The notes beneath the pieces were generated by a model. It was given only the letters and a program-made list of their open reading frames with translations. It searched no databases and was not told the DNA's origin. Source: Phyllobacterium trifolii (GTDB lineage: Bacteria > Pseudomonadota > Alphaproteobacteria > Rhizobiales > Rhizobiaceae). From it: a stretch of 64,000 bases of DNA. Position 1 is the stretch's first letter; each line of letters begins with the position of its first letter. Below are positions 1-8,779 of this stretch, in pieces. The stretch is taken from positions 62,001-126,000 of the forward strand of contig NZ_JACHXN010000001.1 in the NCBI RefSeq assembly GCF_014192095.1, given 5' to 3'. The position numbers and the translations under genes are program-made.

Positions 1-48
1 ATGGTTGCGGCCATTTGCGCACAATATTCGGGCATTAATAACAGTGGC

Positions 49-1029
49 TTAAGGAATGAGCACTGTCGTGCCGGTGGTTCTCCGTCCTTCCAGGTCTCGA
101 TGAGCCGACGCAACGTCCTTCAGCGCATAGGTCTGGCCGATTTCAATGCGAATTATGCCCTTCGCCACGAGGTCGAAAAGCTCTTCGGCGCCAGCGACGA
201 GCGCGTCGCGCGTTGCCGCATATACGAACAGCGTTGGACGCGTCAGATAAAGCGATCCCTTCCGTGACAGGATGCCGAGGTCAAACGGCGGAACCGGTCC
301 GGAAGACTGACCGAAACATACCAGCATCCCGCGCGGGCGCAGACAATCCAGCGAGCCGTCAAACGTATCCTTACCGACCGAATCGTAAACGACATCGACG
401 CTTTTGCCGCCGGTAAGTTCTTTTACCCGTTCGACAAAATTCTCGGTCTTGTAGTTGATGACGTGATCGTAGCCATTGTCCAGCGCCAGCTTGACCTTTT
501 CGTCCGACCCGGCCGTGCCGATGACCGTCGCGCCAAGATATTTTGCCCACTGCCCGGCGATCAGGCCAACGCCGCCCGCTGCAGCATGGAAGAGGATCTT
601 ATCACCCTGTTTGACCGGAAAGGTCTGGCGCAGCAGATACTGCGCCGTGAGCCCCTTCAGCATCATTGAAGCGGCCTGTTCCAGCGATATCCCCTCCGGC
701 ACCTTGACCAGGAATTTGGTCGCGATCAGTCGCTCTTCGGCATAGGCGCCTATGGAAGTGGTATAGGCGACGCGGTCGCCAGTCTTGAAATCCTCAACGT
801 CGGGCCCGACCTCCAGCACGACACCAGCACCTTCATGGCCCGGGATCAGCGGCAGTCCGCTTGGCGACGGATAGAGGCCAGTCCGGTAATAGACGTCGAG
901 GAAATTGAGCCCGATGGCTTCATTACGTATGCGCACTTCGCCGGGTCCCGGAGCGCCAAGGGTGATGTCTTCATAGGTCAGTACTTCAGGCCCGCCAACC
1001 CGATGAATGCGAACAGCTTTGACCATCAT
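49..1029 (-). CDS. qor: NADPH:quinone oxidoreductase, zinc-free MDR family
   Basis: A 326-residue protein of the zinc-free medium-chain dehydrogenase/reductase family, about the length of QOR enzymes (324-327 aa). It should reduce quinones using NADPH in the cytosol. The N-terminal GroES-like fold has PGEVRIRNEAIGLNFLDVYYR and PGHEGAGVV. The Rossmann part has AAAGGVGLIAGQWAKYLGA, the usual NADPH-binding turn. I start it at the ATG at 1029, because the longer open frame upstream runs back through pcs. That ATG shares its bases with the pcs stop codon (ATGA overlap), so the two are probably translationally coupled. A second ATG follows directly at 1026. Family call is firm; the exact quinone substrate is not known. 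Confidence 0.9.
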   Translation of the reverse strand: MMVKAVRIHRVGGPEVLTYEDITLGAPGPGEVRIRNEAIGLNFLDVYYRTGLYPSPSGLPLIPGHEGAGVVLEVGPDVEDFKTGDRVAYTTSIGAYAEERLIATKFLVKVPEGISLEQAASMMLKGLTAQYLLRQTFPVKQGDKILFHAAAGGVGLIAGQWAKYLGATVIGTAGSDEKVKLALDNGYDHVINYKTENFVERVKELTGGKSVDVVYDSVGKDTFDGSLDCLRPRGMLVCFGQSSGPVPPFDLGILSRKGSLYLTRPTLFVYAATRDALVAGAEELFDLVAKGIIRIEIGQTYALKDVASAHRDLEGRRTTGTTVLIP

Positions 1030-1790
1030 AGTTTCTCCGTACGACCAAGATTGGGGAACGCCTGCATCACGGCTCCAATGAAGAAGAGATAGATGCCCGT
1101 CACCGAAATGCCGATCCGCACCCAGAGCGGCGAATCCAGTTCCTGAAACAGTGAATATGCACCAAAGGCGCACCACAGGAAGAATATCGCAAGATTGAGT
1201 GGCCGCAAGCGCTGCACCCGCACGGGATGGAGGAAATAGATCGGCAGAAACGAGACGATCGCCGCAGCGAGAACGATGGCGAAGGCCACCCACTCTCCGG
1301 GGCGCACGATGAACAACGTGAAGACGATCATGTTCCAGACGACCGGGAAACCCTTGAAGAAATTCTCCTTGGTCTTCATGCCAGTGTCCGCATAGTAGAT
1401 GGCACTGGAAACCACGATGATCGCTGCTGCCAGGAAGGACAGCCCCTCACCCATGAAGCCGCGCTGATACAGCGCAAAGGCCGGAATGAGCACGTAGGTC
1501 ATATAGTCGATGATGTTGTCCAGAAGTTCGCCAGACCAGTTCGGCAAGACATATTTGACGTCCAGCTTACGTGCAATCGGCCCGTCGATACCGTCGACAA
1601 AAAGCGCCAGTCCAAGCCACCAGAACATCGCTGTCCAGCTTTCTTCGCTGGCCGCAACCACAGAAAGAAACGCCAGAAAGGAGCCTGACGCTGTGAGAAG
1701 ATGGACGGAAAATGCCTTCGCTTGCGGTGCCGTTACCTTTTTGGGTGTTATGGCCTTGGGCAATATCGGTTTTTTCACGGTCCGTGCCAA
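1026..1790 (-). CDS. pcs: Phosphatidylcholine synthase
   Basis: A 254-residue integral membrane CDP-alcohol phosphotransferase. It condenses CDP-diacylglycerol with choline to give phosphatidylcholine, the one-step route found in rhizobia, Brucella and some pathogens. The variant CDP-alcohol signature is visible as DGIDGPIAR followed by G-x3-D-x3-D in SGELLDNIIDY, with the wider spacing between AR and G that marks Pcs. About eight hydrophobic segments follow, including one near the C terminus (GISVTGIYLFFIGAVMQAF). It is upstream of qor on the same strand, with a 4-base overlap. The 140-bp gap on its 5' side separates it from a divergent hydroxylase gene. Length matches known Pcs proteins (about 240-255 aa). 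Confidence 0.93.
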   Translation of the reverse strand: MARTVKKPILPKAITPKKVTAPQAKAFSVHLLTASGSFLAFLSVVAASEESWTAMFWWLGLALFVDGIDGPIARKLDVKYVLPNWSGELLDNIIDYMTYVLIPAFALYQRGFMGEGLSFLAAAIIVVSSAIYYADTGMKTKENFFKGFPVVWNMIVFTLFIVRPGEWVAFAIVLAAAIVSFLPIYFLHPVRVQRLRPLNLAIFFLWCAFGAYSLFQELDSPLWVRIGISVTGIYLFFIGAVMQAFPNLGRTEKL

Positions 1791-1930
1791 TCTGCTGCAT
1801 GATAATAGTGCGCTCGCTGTTGTATCTTATCGATAGCGAACGATTTGTGAGCAGCTTTTCTTGAAAAATGCCCAAAGTGCAAGCAATTAGGCTAATATAA
1901 ACTGTTGAAAGCGTGAAGCGGAGACAAACC

Positions 1931-3130
1931 ATGACCAGTACCAGAACCGATCCGATTGTTGTTGCGGGCGCAGGTCATGTGGGGCTGATCGCGGCTATTG
2001 CACTTGCGCAAAGTTTCGACAATGTCATCAGTCTTGGCGTTCTACCGGAGGGTTCCGACAAACGCACAACCGCGCTGATGGTGCCTGCAATCAAATTTCT
2101 GGAGAAGATTGGCCTCTGGGACAGCATCGAGCCACACGCCGCGCCCATTGCCACAATGCGCATCCTCGATGGCACAAACCGGCTCATCAGGAGCCCGGCC
2201 GTAACCTTCGAGGCGAGCGAAATAGACGAGTCGGCCTTCGGCTACAATATTCCCAATATCACTTTGACATCAGTCCTGAGCGATGCGCTGAAAAATTCGA
2301 AAGTGAAGCACGTTGCTGCCTCGGCCACTCACTATCACCCAACTGAAAATGCGATTGCGGTCGAAGGCAGCGACGGTTCCGTGTACGCCGCCAATATCGT
2401 CGTCGCTGCCGATGGCCGTTCCTCGCTGGCGCGCGAAGCCGCCGGCATATCCGCTCGGACCTGGAGCTACAATCAGACTGCCATCGTCCTGAGCTTTAGC
2501 CATACGCGCGATCACCATGATATTTCAACGGAATTTCATACAGAACATGGCCCATTCACGCAGGTGCCCTTACCGGGTAATCGTTCAAGCCTTGTCTGGG
2601 TGACGACCCCGGCCCATGCAGCGGAACTGCTCGAACTTTCGCGTGACCAACTGGCAACACGGGTTGAAGAGCGCATGCAATCCATGCTCGGCGCCGTAAC
2701 CATCGATGTCGATCCTCAGAGCTGGCCACTGTCCGGTCTTGTACCCAGTTCGTTCGCCCGCAACCGCGTGTTCCTGGCTGGCGAGTCGGCCCATGTCTTC
2801 CCGCCGATCGGCGCACAGGGTCTCAATCTCGGTGTTCGGGATGTCGAAACCTTGCTGGAAACTCTGCCGCTCGATGGTATGGACCTCGGTGCAGCCAGCG
2901 TTATAACTGCATATAATCGCAAGCGAAGCCCGGACATTCTGGCCCGGACGGGTGCAGTGGACGCGCTGAACCGTTCGCTCCTGTCGGATTTCCTGCCGGT
3001 TCAGATGGTTCGCAGCGGTGGCCTTGAGCTCTTGCGAGCCTTTTCACCGCTGCGTGGCTTTGTCATGCGCGAAGGCCTGCGGCCGGGTAGCGGCTGGCGG
3101 TTTTCGCACAAGGAGGCAGGCAGGCGCTAA
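1931..3130 (+). CDS. ubiH: UbiH/UbiF-family FAD-dependent hydroxylase
   Basis: A 399-residue class A flavoprotein monooxygenase of the kind that hydroxylates ubiquinone precursors. The N-terminal FAD-binding loop GAGHVG, the central ADGRSSLAREAAGI (DG motif) and the C-terminal AGESAHVFPPIGAQG (the GD motif, here with Glu in place of Asp) are in the expected order. I chose the ATG at 1931 (MTSTRTDP) because the frame upstream has only a non-ATG start with no better ribosome site. It converges on mntH with one base between the stop codons. The family is clear; which ring position (C5, C6 or C1) it acts on cannot be told from the sequence. Confidence 0.82.
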   Translation: MTSTRTDPIVVAGAGHVGLIAAIALAQSFDNVISLGVLPEGSDKRTTALMVPAIKFLEKIGLWDSIEPHAAPIATMRILDGTNRLIRSPAVTFEASEIDESAFGYNIPNITLTSVLSDALKNSKVKHVAASATHYHPTENAIAVEGSDGSVYAANIVVAADGRSSLAREAAGISARTWSYNQTAIVLSFSHTRDHHDISTEFHTEHGPFTQVPLPGNRSSLVWVTTPAHAAELLELSRDQLATRVEERMQSMLGAVTIDVDPQSWPLSGLVPSSFARNRVFLAGESAHVFPPIGAQGLNLGVRDVETLLETLPLDGMDLGAASVITAYNRKRSPDILARTGAVDALNRSLLSDFLPVQMVRSGGLELLRAFSPLRGFVMREGLRPGSGWRFSHKEAGRR

Positions 3131-3131
3131 T

Positions 3132-4478
3132 TCACGCCAGCACGAAATCGCTTAGCAATTTCACGTTTAGCAGGGCGATTACCACGGCGATGAACATCGC
3201 GAATGCGGAGAGCCAGCGCGGTGAAACGAGGGCGCCCATCTTTGCCTTGCTGGCTGTGAACATGACCAGCGGGAATACGGCGAACGATAGCTGAAGGCTC
3301 AAGACCACCTGCGTCAGGACCAGCAGCTTCGCCGTGCCGCTTTCGCCATACCAGACCGTGACGATCGATGCCGGAATGATGGCGATGCCGCGTGTGATCA
3401 GCCGCCGCAGCCACGGCGCGAGCTTGATATGGAGGAAACCCTCCATGACAATCTGCCCTGCGAGCGTTGCCGTTACAGTCGAATTTATGCCGCAGCAGAG
3501 CAAAGCAATGCCGAAGAGCGTCGGTGCTATCGCCAGGCCCAGAAGCGGCGCGAGCAGCGAATGCGCCTCGCCGAGTTCTGCGACGTCCGTCTGACCCGTC
3601 TTGTGGAATGTTGCAGCAGCAAGAATGAGGATCGACGCGTTGATCAGGAGCGCGAACATCAGGGCCAAAGTGGAATCGATCGTTGCGTATTTGAGTGCAG
3701 AACGTTTTTCCGGCAGCGTACTTCCGTAATCGCGGGTCTGCACAATACCTGAATGCAGATACAGATTGTGCGGCATCACAGTCGCACCGAGAATGCCCAG
3801 CGCAAGATACAGCATCTCCGGATTGGTCACGATCTCCGTGGTTGGTGCAAAACCCTTGATGACGGCGCCCCACTCCGGATCCGCCATGAAAATCTGGATC
3901 GCGAAACAAACAGCTATGACACCGAGTAGCGTAATGATGAGCGCCTCGACCCAGCGGAAGCCAAGCTTCTGCAGGTAAAGGATAAGAAATACATCGAGCG
4001 CTGTGATGAGTACGCCAATTTCAAGCGGAATACCGAAAATCAGATTGAGACCGATGGCCGTACCGATAACTTCGGCGATATCGGTAGCTATGATGGCAAT
4101 TTCCGCCAAAAACCATAGCGTATAGGCAACTGGCTTTGGAAAGGCATCGCGGCATGCCTGCGCCAGATCCCTGCCCGAGCCTATGGCGAGCCGGGCGCAA
4201 AGAGCCTGCAGGACAATCGCCATGATATTGGAAACAAGGGCAACGACAAGAAGCGTGTAACCGAATTTCGATCCCCCGGCGAGCGATGTCGCCCAGTTGC
4301 CAGGGTCCATGTAGCCCACGGCGACCAGATAGCCCGGACCGACGAAGGCCGCTGCACGGCGCCAACCCGGTCCGCTCGTCCGCACGGCGATCGAACGATG
4401 AACATCTGACAGTGACGCCTCGCCCCTTGCGTGTCGCCAGCCCCTGGGCGTGTCGACCGCCGGCCCTAGTTGATCCAT
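3132..4478 (-). CDS. mntH: Nramp-family Mn(II)/H+ symporter MntH
   Basis: A 448-residue NRAMP divalent-metal transporter with 11 or so membrane segments, importing Mn2+ (possibly Fe2+) with protons across the inner membrane. The metal-site motif of helix 1 ([15 protein letters not shown]) and the helix 6 motif ([15 protein letters not shown]) are both intact. The start at 4478 has AGGGG 8 bases upstream. A near-palindromic Mur/Fur-like box begins 20 bp before the start codon, so manganese-responsive repression is likely. The gene converges on the ubiH homologue. The N-terminal cytosolic extension of about 50 residues before the DPGNW motif is a little longer than in E. coli MntH. Confidence 0.95.
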   Translation of the reverse strand: MDQLGPAVDTPRGWRHARGEASLSDVHRSIAVRTSGPGWRRAAAFVGPGYLVAVGYMDPGNWATSLAGGSKFGYTLLVVALVSNIMAIVLQALCARLAIGSGRDLAQACRDAFPKPVAYTLWFLAEIAIIATDIAEVIGTAIGLNLIFGIPLEIGVLITALDVFLILYLQKLGFRWVEALIITLLGVIAVCFAIQIFMADPEWGAVIKGFAPTTEIVTNPEMLYLALGILGATVMPHNLYLHSGIVQTRDYGSTLPEKRSALKYATIDSTLALMFALLINASILILAAATFHKTGQTDVAELGEAHSLLAPLLGLAIAPTLFGIALLCCGINSTVTATLAGQIVMEGFLHIKLAPWLRRLITRGIAIIPASIVTVWYGESGTAKLLVLTQVVLSLQLSFAVFPLVMFTASKAKMGALVSPRWLSAFAMFIAVVIALLNVKLLSDFVLA

Positions 4479-4497
4479 GGAATACCCCTAATCGCAA

Positions 4498-4514
4498 TTG
4501 CAAATCATTCGCAA
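4498..4514. promoter_or_regulatory. Candidate Mur (manganese-responsive Fur-family) box of mntH
   Basis: TTGCAAATCATTCGCAA is a 17-bp inverted repeat with a one-base centre and a single mismatched pair. It lies 20 bp upstream of the mntH start in a locally AT-rich stretch. In alphaproteobacteria, mntH and sitABCD are typically controlled by Mur through sites of this general TTGCAAAT-type dyad. Function is inferred from position and form. Confidence 0.65.
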
Positions 4515-4617
4515 CTATATATACACAAAATCGGCAGCTGCAAGGGCCCAGCTGCGCCGAAAGCGCCAAGTGGAGCGATTATCTTGATAACAAAAACGCT
4601 GAGGGCGCCATCTTAAG

Positions 4618-5562
4618 TCAGGGAATGAGGCCATGCGTCATGAAATAAAGCCACAAGGTCAGGGTCGCAATTGAAAACAAGGTGGTCGCCAAAATGCTGC
4701 TGGATGCCCGCTCGACCCACACGCCATACTGTTGGGCGATGACAAAGACATTGGTTGCGGTAGGCAATGCCGCCATGAGCATGGCCGTGTAAATCCACAC
4801 CGGCGGAAAATTCCCGACAAGATTCAGCACCCCATAAATCAGTAACGGCTGAACCAGCAGCTTGATGGGGACGATGAGATAAAGCTCCCTCGGTACGCGC
4901 CGCAGTGGGCGTAATGCAAGCGTTGCGCCCATGGCAAAGAGCGCGCAAGGCGCTGCTGCCTTGGCAAGGAGATCGATCATGCGGTCGATTGCGACAGGTG
5001 GCTCGATACCAAGTATCGCGGCACCCACACCCATGATCGTCGCGATAATGAAAGGATGGCCGAATATCTTGCGTAGGACACCGATAGCGACGTCGCGCGG
5101 AGAACGCTTGTCATTGCCCGAAAGCGCCATCAACAGCGGTGCCATGACGAAGTGCAGCGTGTTGTCGAAGCAGAATATCAGCGCGACGGGCACGGCCGCC
5201 GACGCACCGAAGGCAAGAACTGCCAAGGCCGGCCCCATGTAACCAATATTGCCGTAGGCTGCAGCAAGCCCTTGAATCGTGCTTTCATCGATCTTCCGCG
5301 TCCGCGCGAACGCGCTCAGAAACATCGTCAGGAAAATGGCAAATGTCGACAAAGTGCATCCGACAATAAAGGTCCACTGGGTCAATTCCGCCACGGGCGT
5401 TTTCGAAAGTATCTGGAAAAATAGAGCCGGCAACGCCACATAAATGATGAACGTATTCATCCACCCCAGCGCTTCTAAAGGCTGGTGATTGATACGTGCC
5501 ACGAAAAAGCCAAGGAAAATCAGTCCAAAGAATGGAAGTACCAGATTGAAGACACTGAGCAT
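4618..5562 (-). CDS. AEC (auxin efflux carrier) family transporter
   Basis: A protein of about 314 residues with some ten hydrophobic helices, typical of bacterial AEC permeases (malonate, lactate, malate and similar carriers, inner membrane). It begins directly with a membrane helix (MLSVFNLVLPFFGLIFLGFF), and a glycine-rich C-terminal half carries PTATNVFVIAQQYGVW, which resembles the family's second half. An in-frame ATG 16 codons upstream (5610) could give a slightly longer protein; I prefer 5562 because family members start at the first helix. Neither ATG has a strong ribosome site. It is monocistronic as far as can be seen, and the substrate is unknown. Confidence 0.8.
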   Translation of the reverse strand: MLSVFNLVLPFFGLIFLGFFVARINHQPLEALGWMNTFIIYVALPALFFQILSKTPVAELTQWTFIVGCTLSTFAIFLTMFLSAFARTRKIDESTIQGLAAAYGNIGYMGPALAVLAFGASAAVPVALIFCFDNTLHFVMAPLLMALSGNDKRSPRDVAIGVLRKIFGHPFIIATIMGVGAAILGIEPPVAIDRMIDLLAKAAAPCALFAMGATLALRPLRRVPRELYLIVPIKLLVQPLLIYGVLNLVGNFPPVWIYTAMLMAALPTATNVFVIAQQYGVWVERASSSILATTLFSIATLTLWLYFMTHGLIP

Positions 5563-5651
5563 GACGGACTTTTTGAATTTATGGCGGGATAGAGTGGTCG
5601 CAGGAACCATTTAGGCTCGCGAGCTTTGATAGAAACAGATACCTACTACGA

Positions 5652-5993
5652 ATGACGATGATGACACAGATACGCCATGCAAAATTTCAGATCGGCCAGG
5701 TGGTCAGCCACAGGATATTCGCATTCCGGGGCGTGATCTTCGATGTGGATCCGGAATTCAACAATACGGAAGAATGGTATAGATCTATTCCCGAGGATAT
5801 AAGGCCGCGGCGTGACCAGCCCTTCTATCACCTTTTTGCAGAAAACTCCGAGAGCGAATATGTCGCCTATGTTTCGGAACAGAACCTTGTTCCCGATACG
5901 ACCGGTGTGCCCTTGAGGCATCCGCAGATCAAGAACATGTTTGAAACACCGGAAAACGGCGTCTATCGCGTGAAAAAACCGCATATGAACTAG
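5652..5993 (+). CDS. hspQ: Heat shock protein HspQ (YccV-like, hemimethylated-DNA-binding family)
   Basis: A 113-residue cytosolic protein of the HspQ/YccV family, which in enterobacteria acts as a specificity factor for Lon protease and was first described as binding hemimethylated DNA. Family hallmarks include KFQIGQVVSHRIFAFRGVIFDVDPEF near the N terminus, FYHLFAENSESEYVAYVSEQNL in the middle and IKNMFETPENGVYRV near the end. Three ATG codons sit close together (5652, 5658, 5661), so the exact start is uncertain by up to three residues. A strong bidirectional terminator follows immediately. Confidence 0.92.
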   Translation: MTMMTQIRHAKFQIGQVVSHRIFAFRGVIFDVDPEFNNTEEWYRSIPEDIRPRRDQPFYHLFAENSESEYVAYVSEQNLVPDTTGVPLRHPQIKNMFETPENGVYRVKKPHMN

Positions 5994-5997
5994 CAAT

Positions 5998-6026
5998 AAA
6001 AAAGGACGCTTGAAGCGTCCTTTTTT
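5998..6026. terminator. Bidirectional rho-independent terminator
   Basis: AAAAAAGGACGCT, a short TGA loop, then AGCGTCCTTTTTT form a perfect hairpin with A and T tracts on both sides. It lies between the converging hspQ and IalB genes and can serve both. Confidence 0.92.
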
Positions 6027-6045
6027 AGCTCGCAGTGCCGGTTGA

Positions 6046-6669
6046 TTAATTGCCGGTTTTGGCTTTTTCCTGCTCAGCCTTCATCTTCTCCTCGAACTCC
6101 TTCTGACGCTTCTGGACTTCGTCCTGAAGTGTCTTCTGGCGCTGTTCGAGCTCGTTCTGCTGCAGGCCGGGACCCTCATAAGCCTGGGTGAAACCGGTGA
6201 GCGCAACATTGATCGGATTGGGCTTGTTCTGGAAGTTGACCGAAGTCATCGTCAGCTGATTGCCTTTCTTGAAGGCAGCAAGCAGGTCATCGGACAAGGC
6301 AACTTCGGAGATGCAACGATCCGGGAAGCAGATGGCGTAATCAACCTTCTGAGTCTTGCCGCCATTGATCTGGAGGCCAACACCCGGGGCGATCAGACGG
6401 CCGGTCGGGACGGAAACCTGGAAGATCTTGCGATTGATCTTACCCTTGATCTCGATGAGATTGACGGCAGTCAGGAGCTGGCCGCTGTCGGCCGTCACGA
6501 TATTCTGCGTATTGCAGATGTCGTTGTCTTCCTGTTTCGAGCAAACCTTGAACCAACCCTGAGGCGCTCTTTGCTGCTGCTGGGCTGAGGCTGGTACTGC
6601 CGCGGCGGCAAGTAATGCAACGGCACCGGCGAAGGATGCGGTTGCAGCGAAAGTCTTTCGGGTGGACAT
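6046..6669 (-). CDS. Invasion-associated locus B (IalB) family periplasmic protein
   Basis: A 207-residue exported protein with a clear Sec signal peptide (hydrophobic stretch ending VPASAQ at about residue 30). The mature part has the IalB-like arrangement of cysteine pairs (WFKVCSK, NDICNTQ, YAICFPDRCIS). The last 45 residues are a highly charged Glu/Lys/Gln coiled coil (from QQNELEQRQ onward), an extension that many rhizobial homologues share. IalB in Bartonella affects erythrocyte invasion, but homologues are common in free-living Rhizobiales, where the role is envelope-related and unclear. I start at ATG 6669, with AAAGGA about 13 bases upstream, rather than the TTG two codons earlier. 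The 284 bp upstream, to the next gene, shows nothing I can name. Confidence 0.85.
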   Translation of the reverse strand: MSTRKTFAATASFAGAVALLAAAAVPASAQQQQRAPQGWFKVCSKQEDNDICNTQNIVTADSGQLLTAVNLIEIKGKINRKIFQVSVPTGRLIAPGVGLQINGGKTQKVDYAICFPDRCISEVALSDDLLAAFKKGNQLTMTSVNFQNKPNPINVALTGFTQAYEGPGLQQNELEQRQKTLQDEVQKRQKEFEEKMKAEQEKAKTGN

Positions 6670-6953
6670 GGTCAACTGGTTCCTTTCAGCGCACTTATCC
6701 GAAGTGTGGCTTGATCACTTGTATTTGCTTGTCTGGCTTTGGTCACTAAATGCGGCAACAGAGTGACCCTAGAGCGAGATGCAATTATCGAACGCCGTGT
6801 TACACTGCATGCCGATGCAAATCCAGACTACTTTTGGCTGTCTATGAATTCAGATGGCACATAACACGTCTTCCGCCGCAGAATCGTCTTCAAATGATAG
6901 TCTTTGACACGAATCAGGGTAAATCGCGCCTTTAAGTGCGCAAGGTTGAGACG

Positions 6954-8771
6954 ATGTTGAAGAGAAGTTTGCAGATTCTGGCGCTTTTGATCGCAGCATG
7001 TTCGGCAACGGATGCTTCTTTTGCAGAACCAACCTATGGAATCGCCATGCACGGCGAGCCTGCCCTGCCCGCGGACTACAAGAATTTCCCCTATGTCAAT
7101 CCGGCCGCGCCAAAGGAAGGTTCCATTACCTATGGTGTAGTCGGCACATTCGACAGCCTCAATCCGTTTCTGATCAAGAGCATGCGAACGACCGCACGCG
7201 GCATGTTCGGCGATTCCGAATTTGGCAATCTGGTCTACGAATCACTGATGCAGCGAAGTGCTGACGAGCCATTCACCATGTATGGTTTGCTCGCCGAAAA
7301 GGTTGAAACCAATGACGAGCGAACCTGGGTCGAATTCACGCTCAATCCGAACGCGAAATGGTCCGACGGGCAGCCGGTAACGGCTGATGATGTGATCTTC
7401 ACGTTTGATGTTCTGACCAAAAAGGGACGCCCCCCTTTTAGCAGCCGCATGAAATTGATCTCAAAGATCGAAAAAATTGGCGAACACGGCGTAAGGTTCA
7501 CGTTCAACGAGCAGGCAAACAGGGAGTTTCCGCTGGTCTTGGCGCTCATGCCGGTCCTTCCGAAACATGCGATCGACATCGACAAATTCGACGCTTCGCC
7601 CTTGGCTATCCCGGTCGGCAGCGGGCCCTACATCGTTTCGAAGGTTCAGCCGGGCCAGCGTATCGTTTTCAAGCGAAACCCCGACTACTGGGGCGCTGAC
7701 TTGCCGAGCAGGGTCGGGTTCAACAATTTTGAAACCGTGACGGTCGAGTATTTCCGTAACGATCAGGCGCAGTTCGAAGCGTTCAAGAAAGGCGTTTTCG
7801 ACGTCTTCATGGAAGGCGATCCGAACAAATGGGCGACGTCCTATGATTTTCCCGCGGTTAAAGATGGCCGGGTCATCAGGGAGACGTTCCGGTCAAGATC
7901 GCCTGCCAACATGTTCGGCTTTGTGTTCAATACGCGGCGCCCCTTGTTTCAGGACAAGGCTGTCCGGGAAGCGCTCGCGCTCATGTTCGATTTCGAATGG
8001 ACCAACCGCAACCTCTACGCCGGCCGCTATCAGAGACTAGGCAGCTACTGGCAAGGCTCGGAGTTATCTGCACTCGGCAAACCTGCAGACGCAACGGAAC
8101 GCACGCTATTAGCTCCTTATCCCGATGCGGTGCTGCCGGAAGTGATGGACGGCACCTACGAGCCTGCCAGAACGGATGGAACAGGGCGCGATCGCAAGGA
8201 AATGAAGCGCGCTTATGACATTCTGGTCAGCCAGGGCTACAAGATCGAGAACGAGCAGATGCTTGACCTACACGGAACGCCGCTCTCATTCGAAATTCTG
8301 ACGCGCTCCGTTGGCGAAGAGCGTCTTGGCCTCGCCTATAAACGGACACTTGAGCGACTTGGCATCGGGGCTACGATCCGTACAGTCGACGACGCACAGT
8401 ATCAAAAGCGTCTGCAGACGTTCGACTACGATGTTATCCTGGGCGCCTATTCAAACTCGCTTTCGCCGGGATATGAGCAATTCAGCCGCTGGGGCAGCCA
8501 GTCGAAAGAAGTTGAAGGCAGTTTCAATTATGCGGGGGTAGCCGATCCCGTCATCGACGCATTACTGGACAAGATGCTCGCCGCCCGCGACGACGAGGAA
8601 TTTACCAGCGTTGTGCGTGCCCTCGACAGAGTCCTGATCTCCGGCCATTATATGGTTCCGATCTACTACCAGCCCGAACAATGGGTTGCCCGCTGGGCAC
8701 ATCTGCAACATCCGGACAAGACGTCCATGGTCGGTAACCAGCTGTCCACGTGGTGGTCCGATAAACGATAG
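6954..8771 (+). CDS. ABC transporter substrate-binding protein, family 5 (YejA-like)
   Basis: A 605-residue periplasmic solute-binding protein of the peptide/nickel/opine family (SBP_bac_5). A signal peptide (MLKRSLQILALLIAACSA) ends before the mature start around ASFAEPTYG. Typical features are GSITYGVVGTFDSLNPF, WSDGQPVTADDVIFTF and the long two-lobed body. The full length and PYVNP-type N terminus recall YejA, which binds oligopeptides or microcin C-like molecules. No permease or ATPase genes are adjacent, so it is an orphan or works with a transporter encoded elsewhere. The start at ATG 6954 has AAGG upstream; a GTG 6 codons earlier is less likely. A DsbA-family gene follows after 8 bp. 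Confidence 0.85.
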   Translation: MLKRSLQILALLIAACSATDASFAEPTYGIAMHGEPALPADYKNFPYVNPAAPKEGSITYGVVGTFDSLNPFLIKSMRTTARGMFGDSEFGNLVYESLMQRSADEPFTMYGLLAEKVETNDERTWVEFTLNPNAKWSDGQPVTADDVIFTFDVLTKKGRPPFSSRMKLISKIEKIGEHGVRFTFNEQANREFPLVLALMPVLPKHAIDIDKFDASPLAIPVGSGPYIVSKVQPGQRIVFKRNPDYWGADLPSRVGFNNFETVTVEYFRNDQAQFEAFKKGVFDVFMEGDPNKWATSYDFPAVKDGRVIRETFRSRSPANMFGFVFNTRRPLFQDKAVREALALMFDFEWTNRNLYAGRYQRLGSYWQGSELSALGKPADATERTLLAPYPDAVLPEVMDGTYEPARTDGTGRDRKEMKRAYDILVSQGYKIENEQMLDLHGTPLSFEILTRSVGEERLGLAYKRTLERLGIGATIRTVDDAQYQKRLQTFDYDVILGAYSNSLSPGYEQFSRWGSQSKEVEGSFNYAGVADPVIDALLDKMLAARDDEEFTSVVRALDRVLISGHYMVPIYYQPEQWVARWAHLQHPDKTSMVGNQLSTWWSDKR

Positions 8772-8779
8772 GAATAGCC

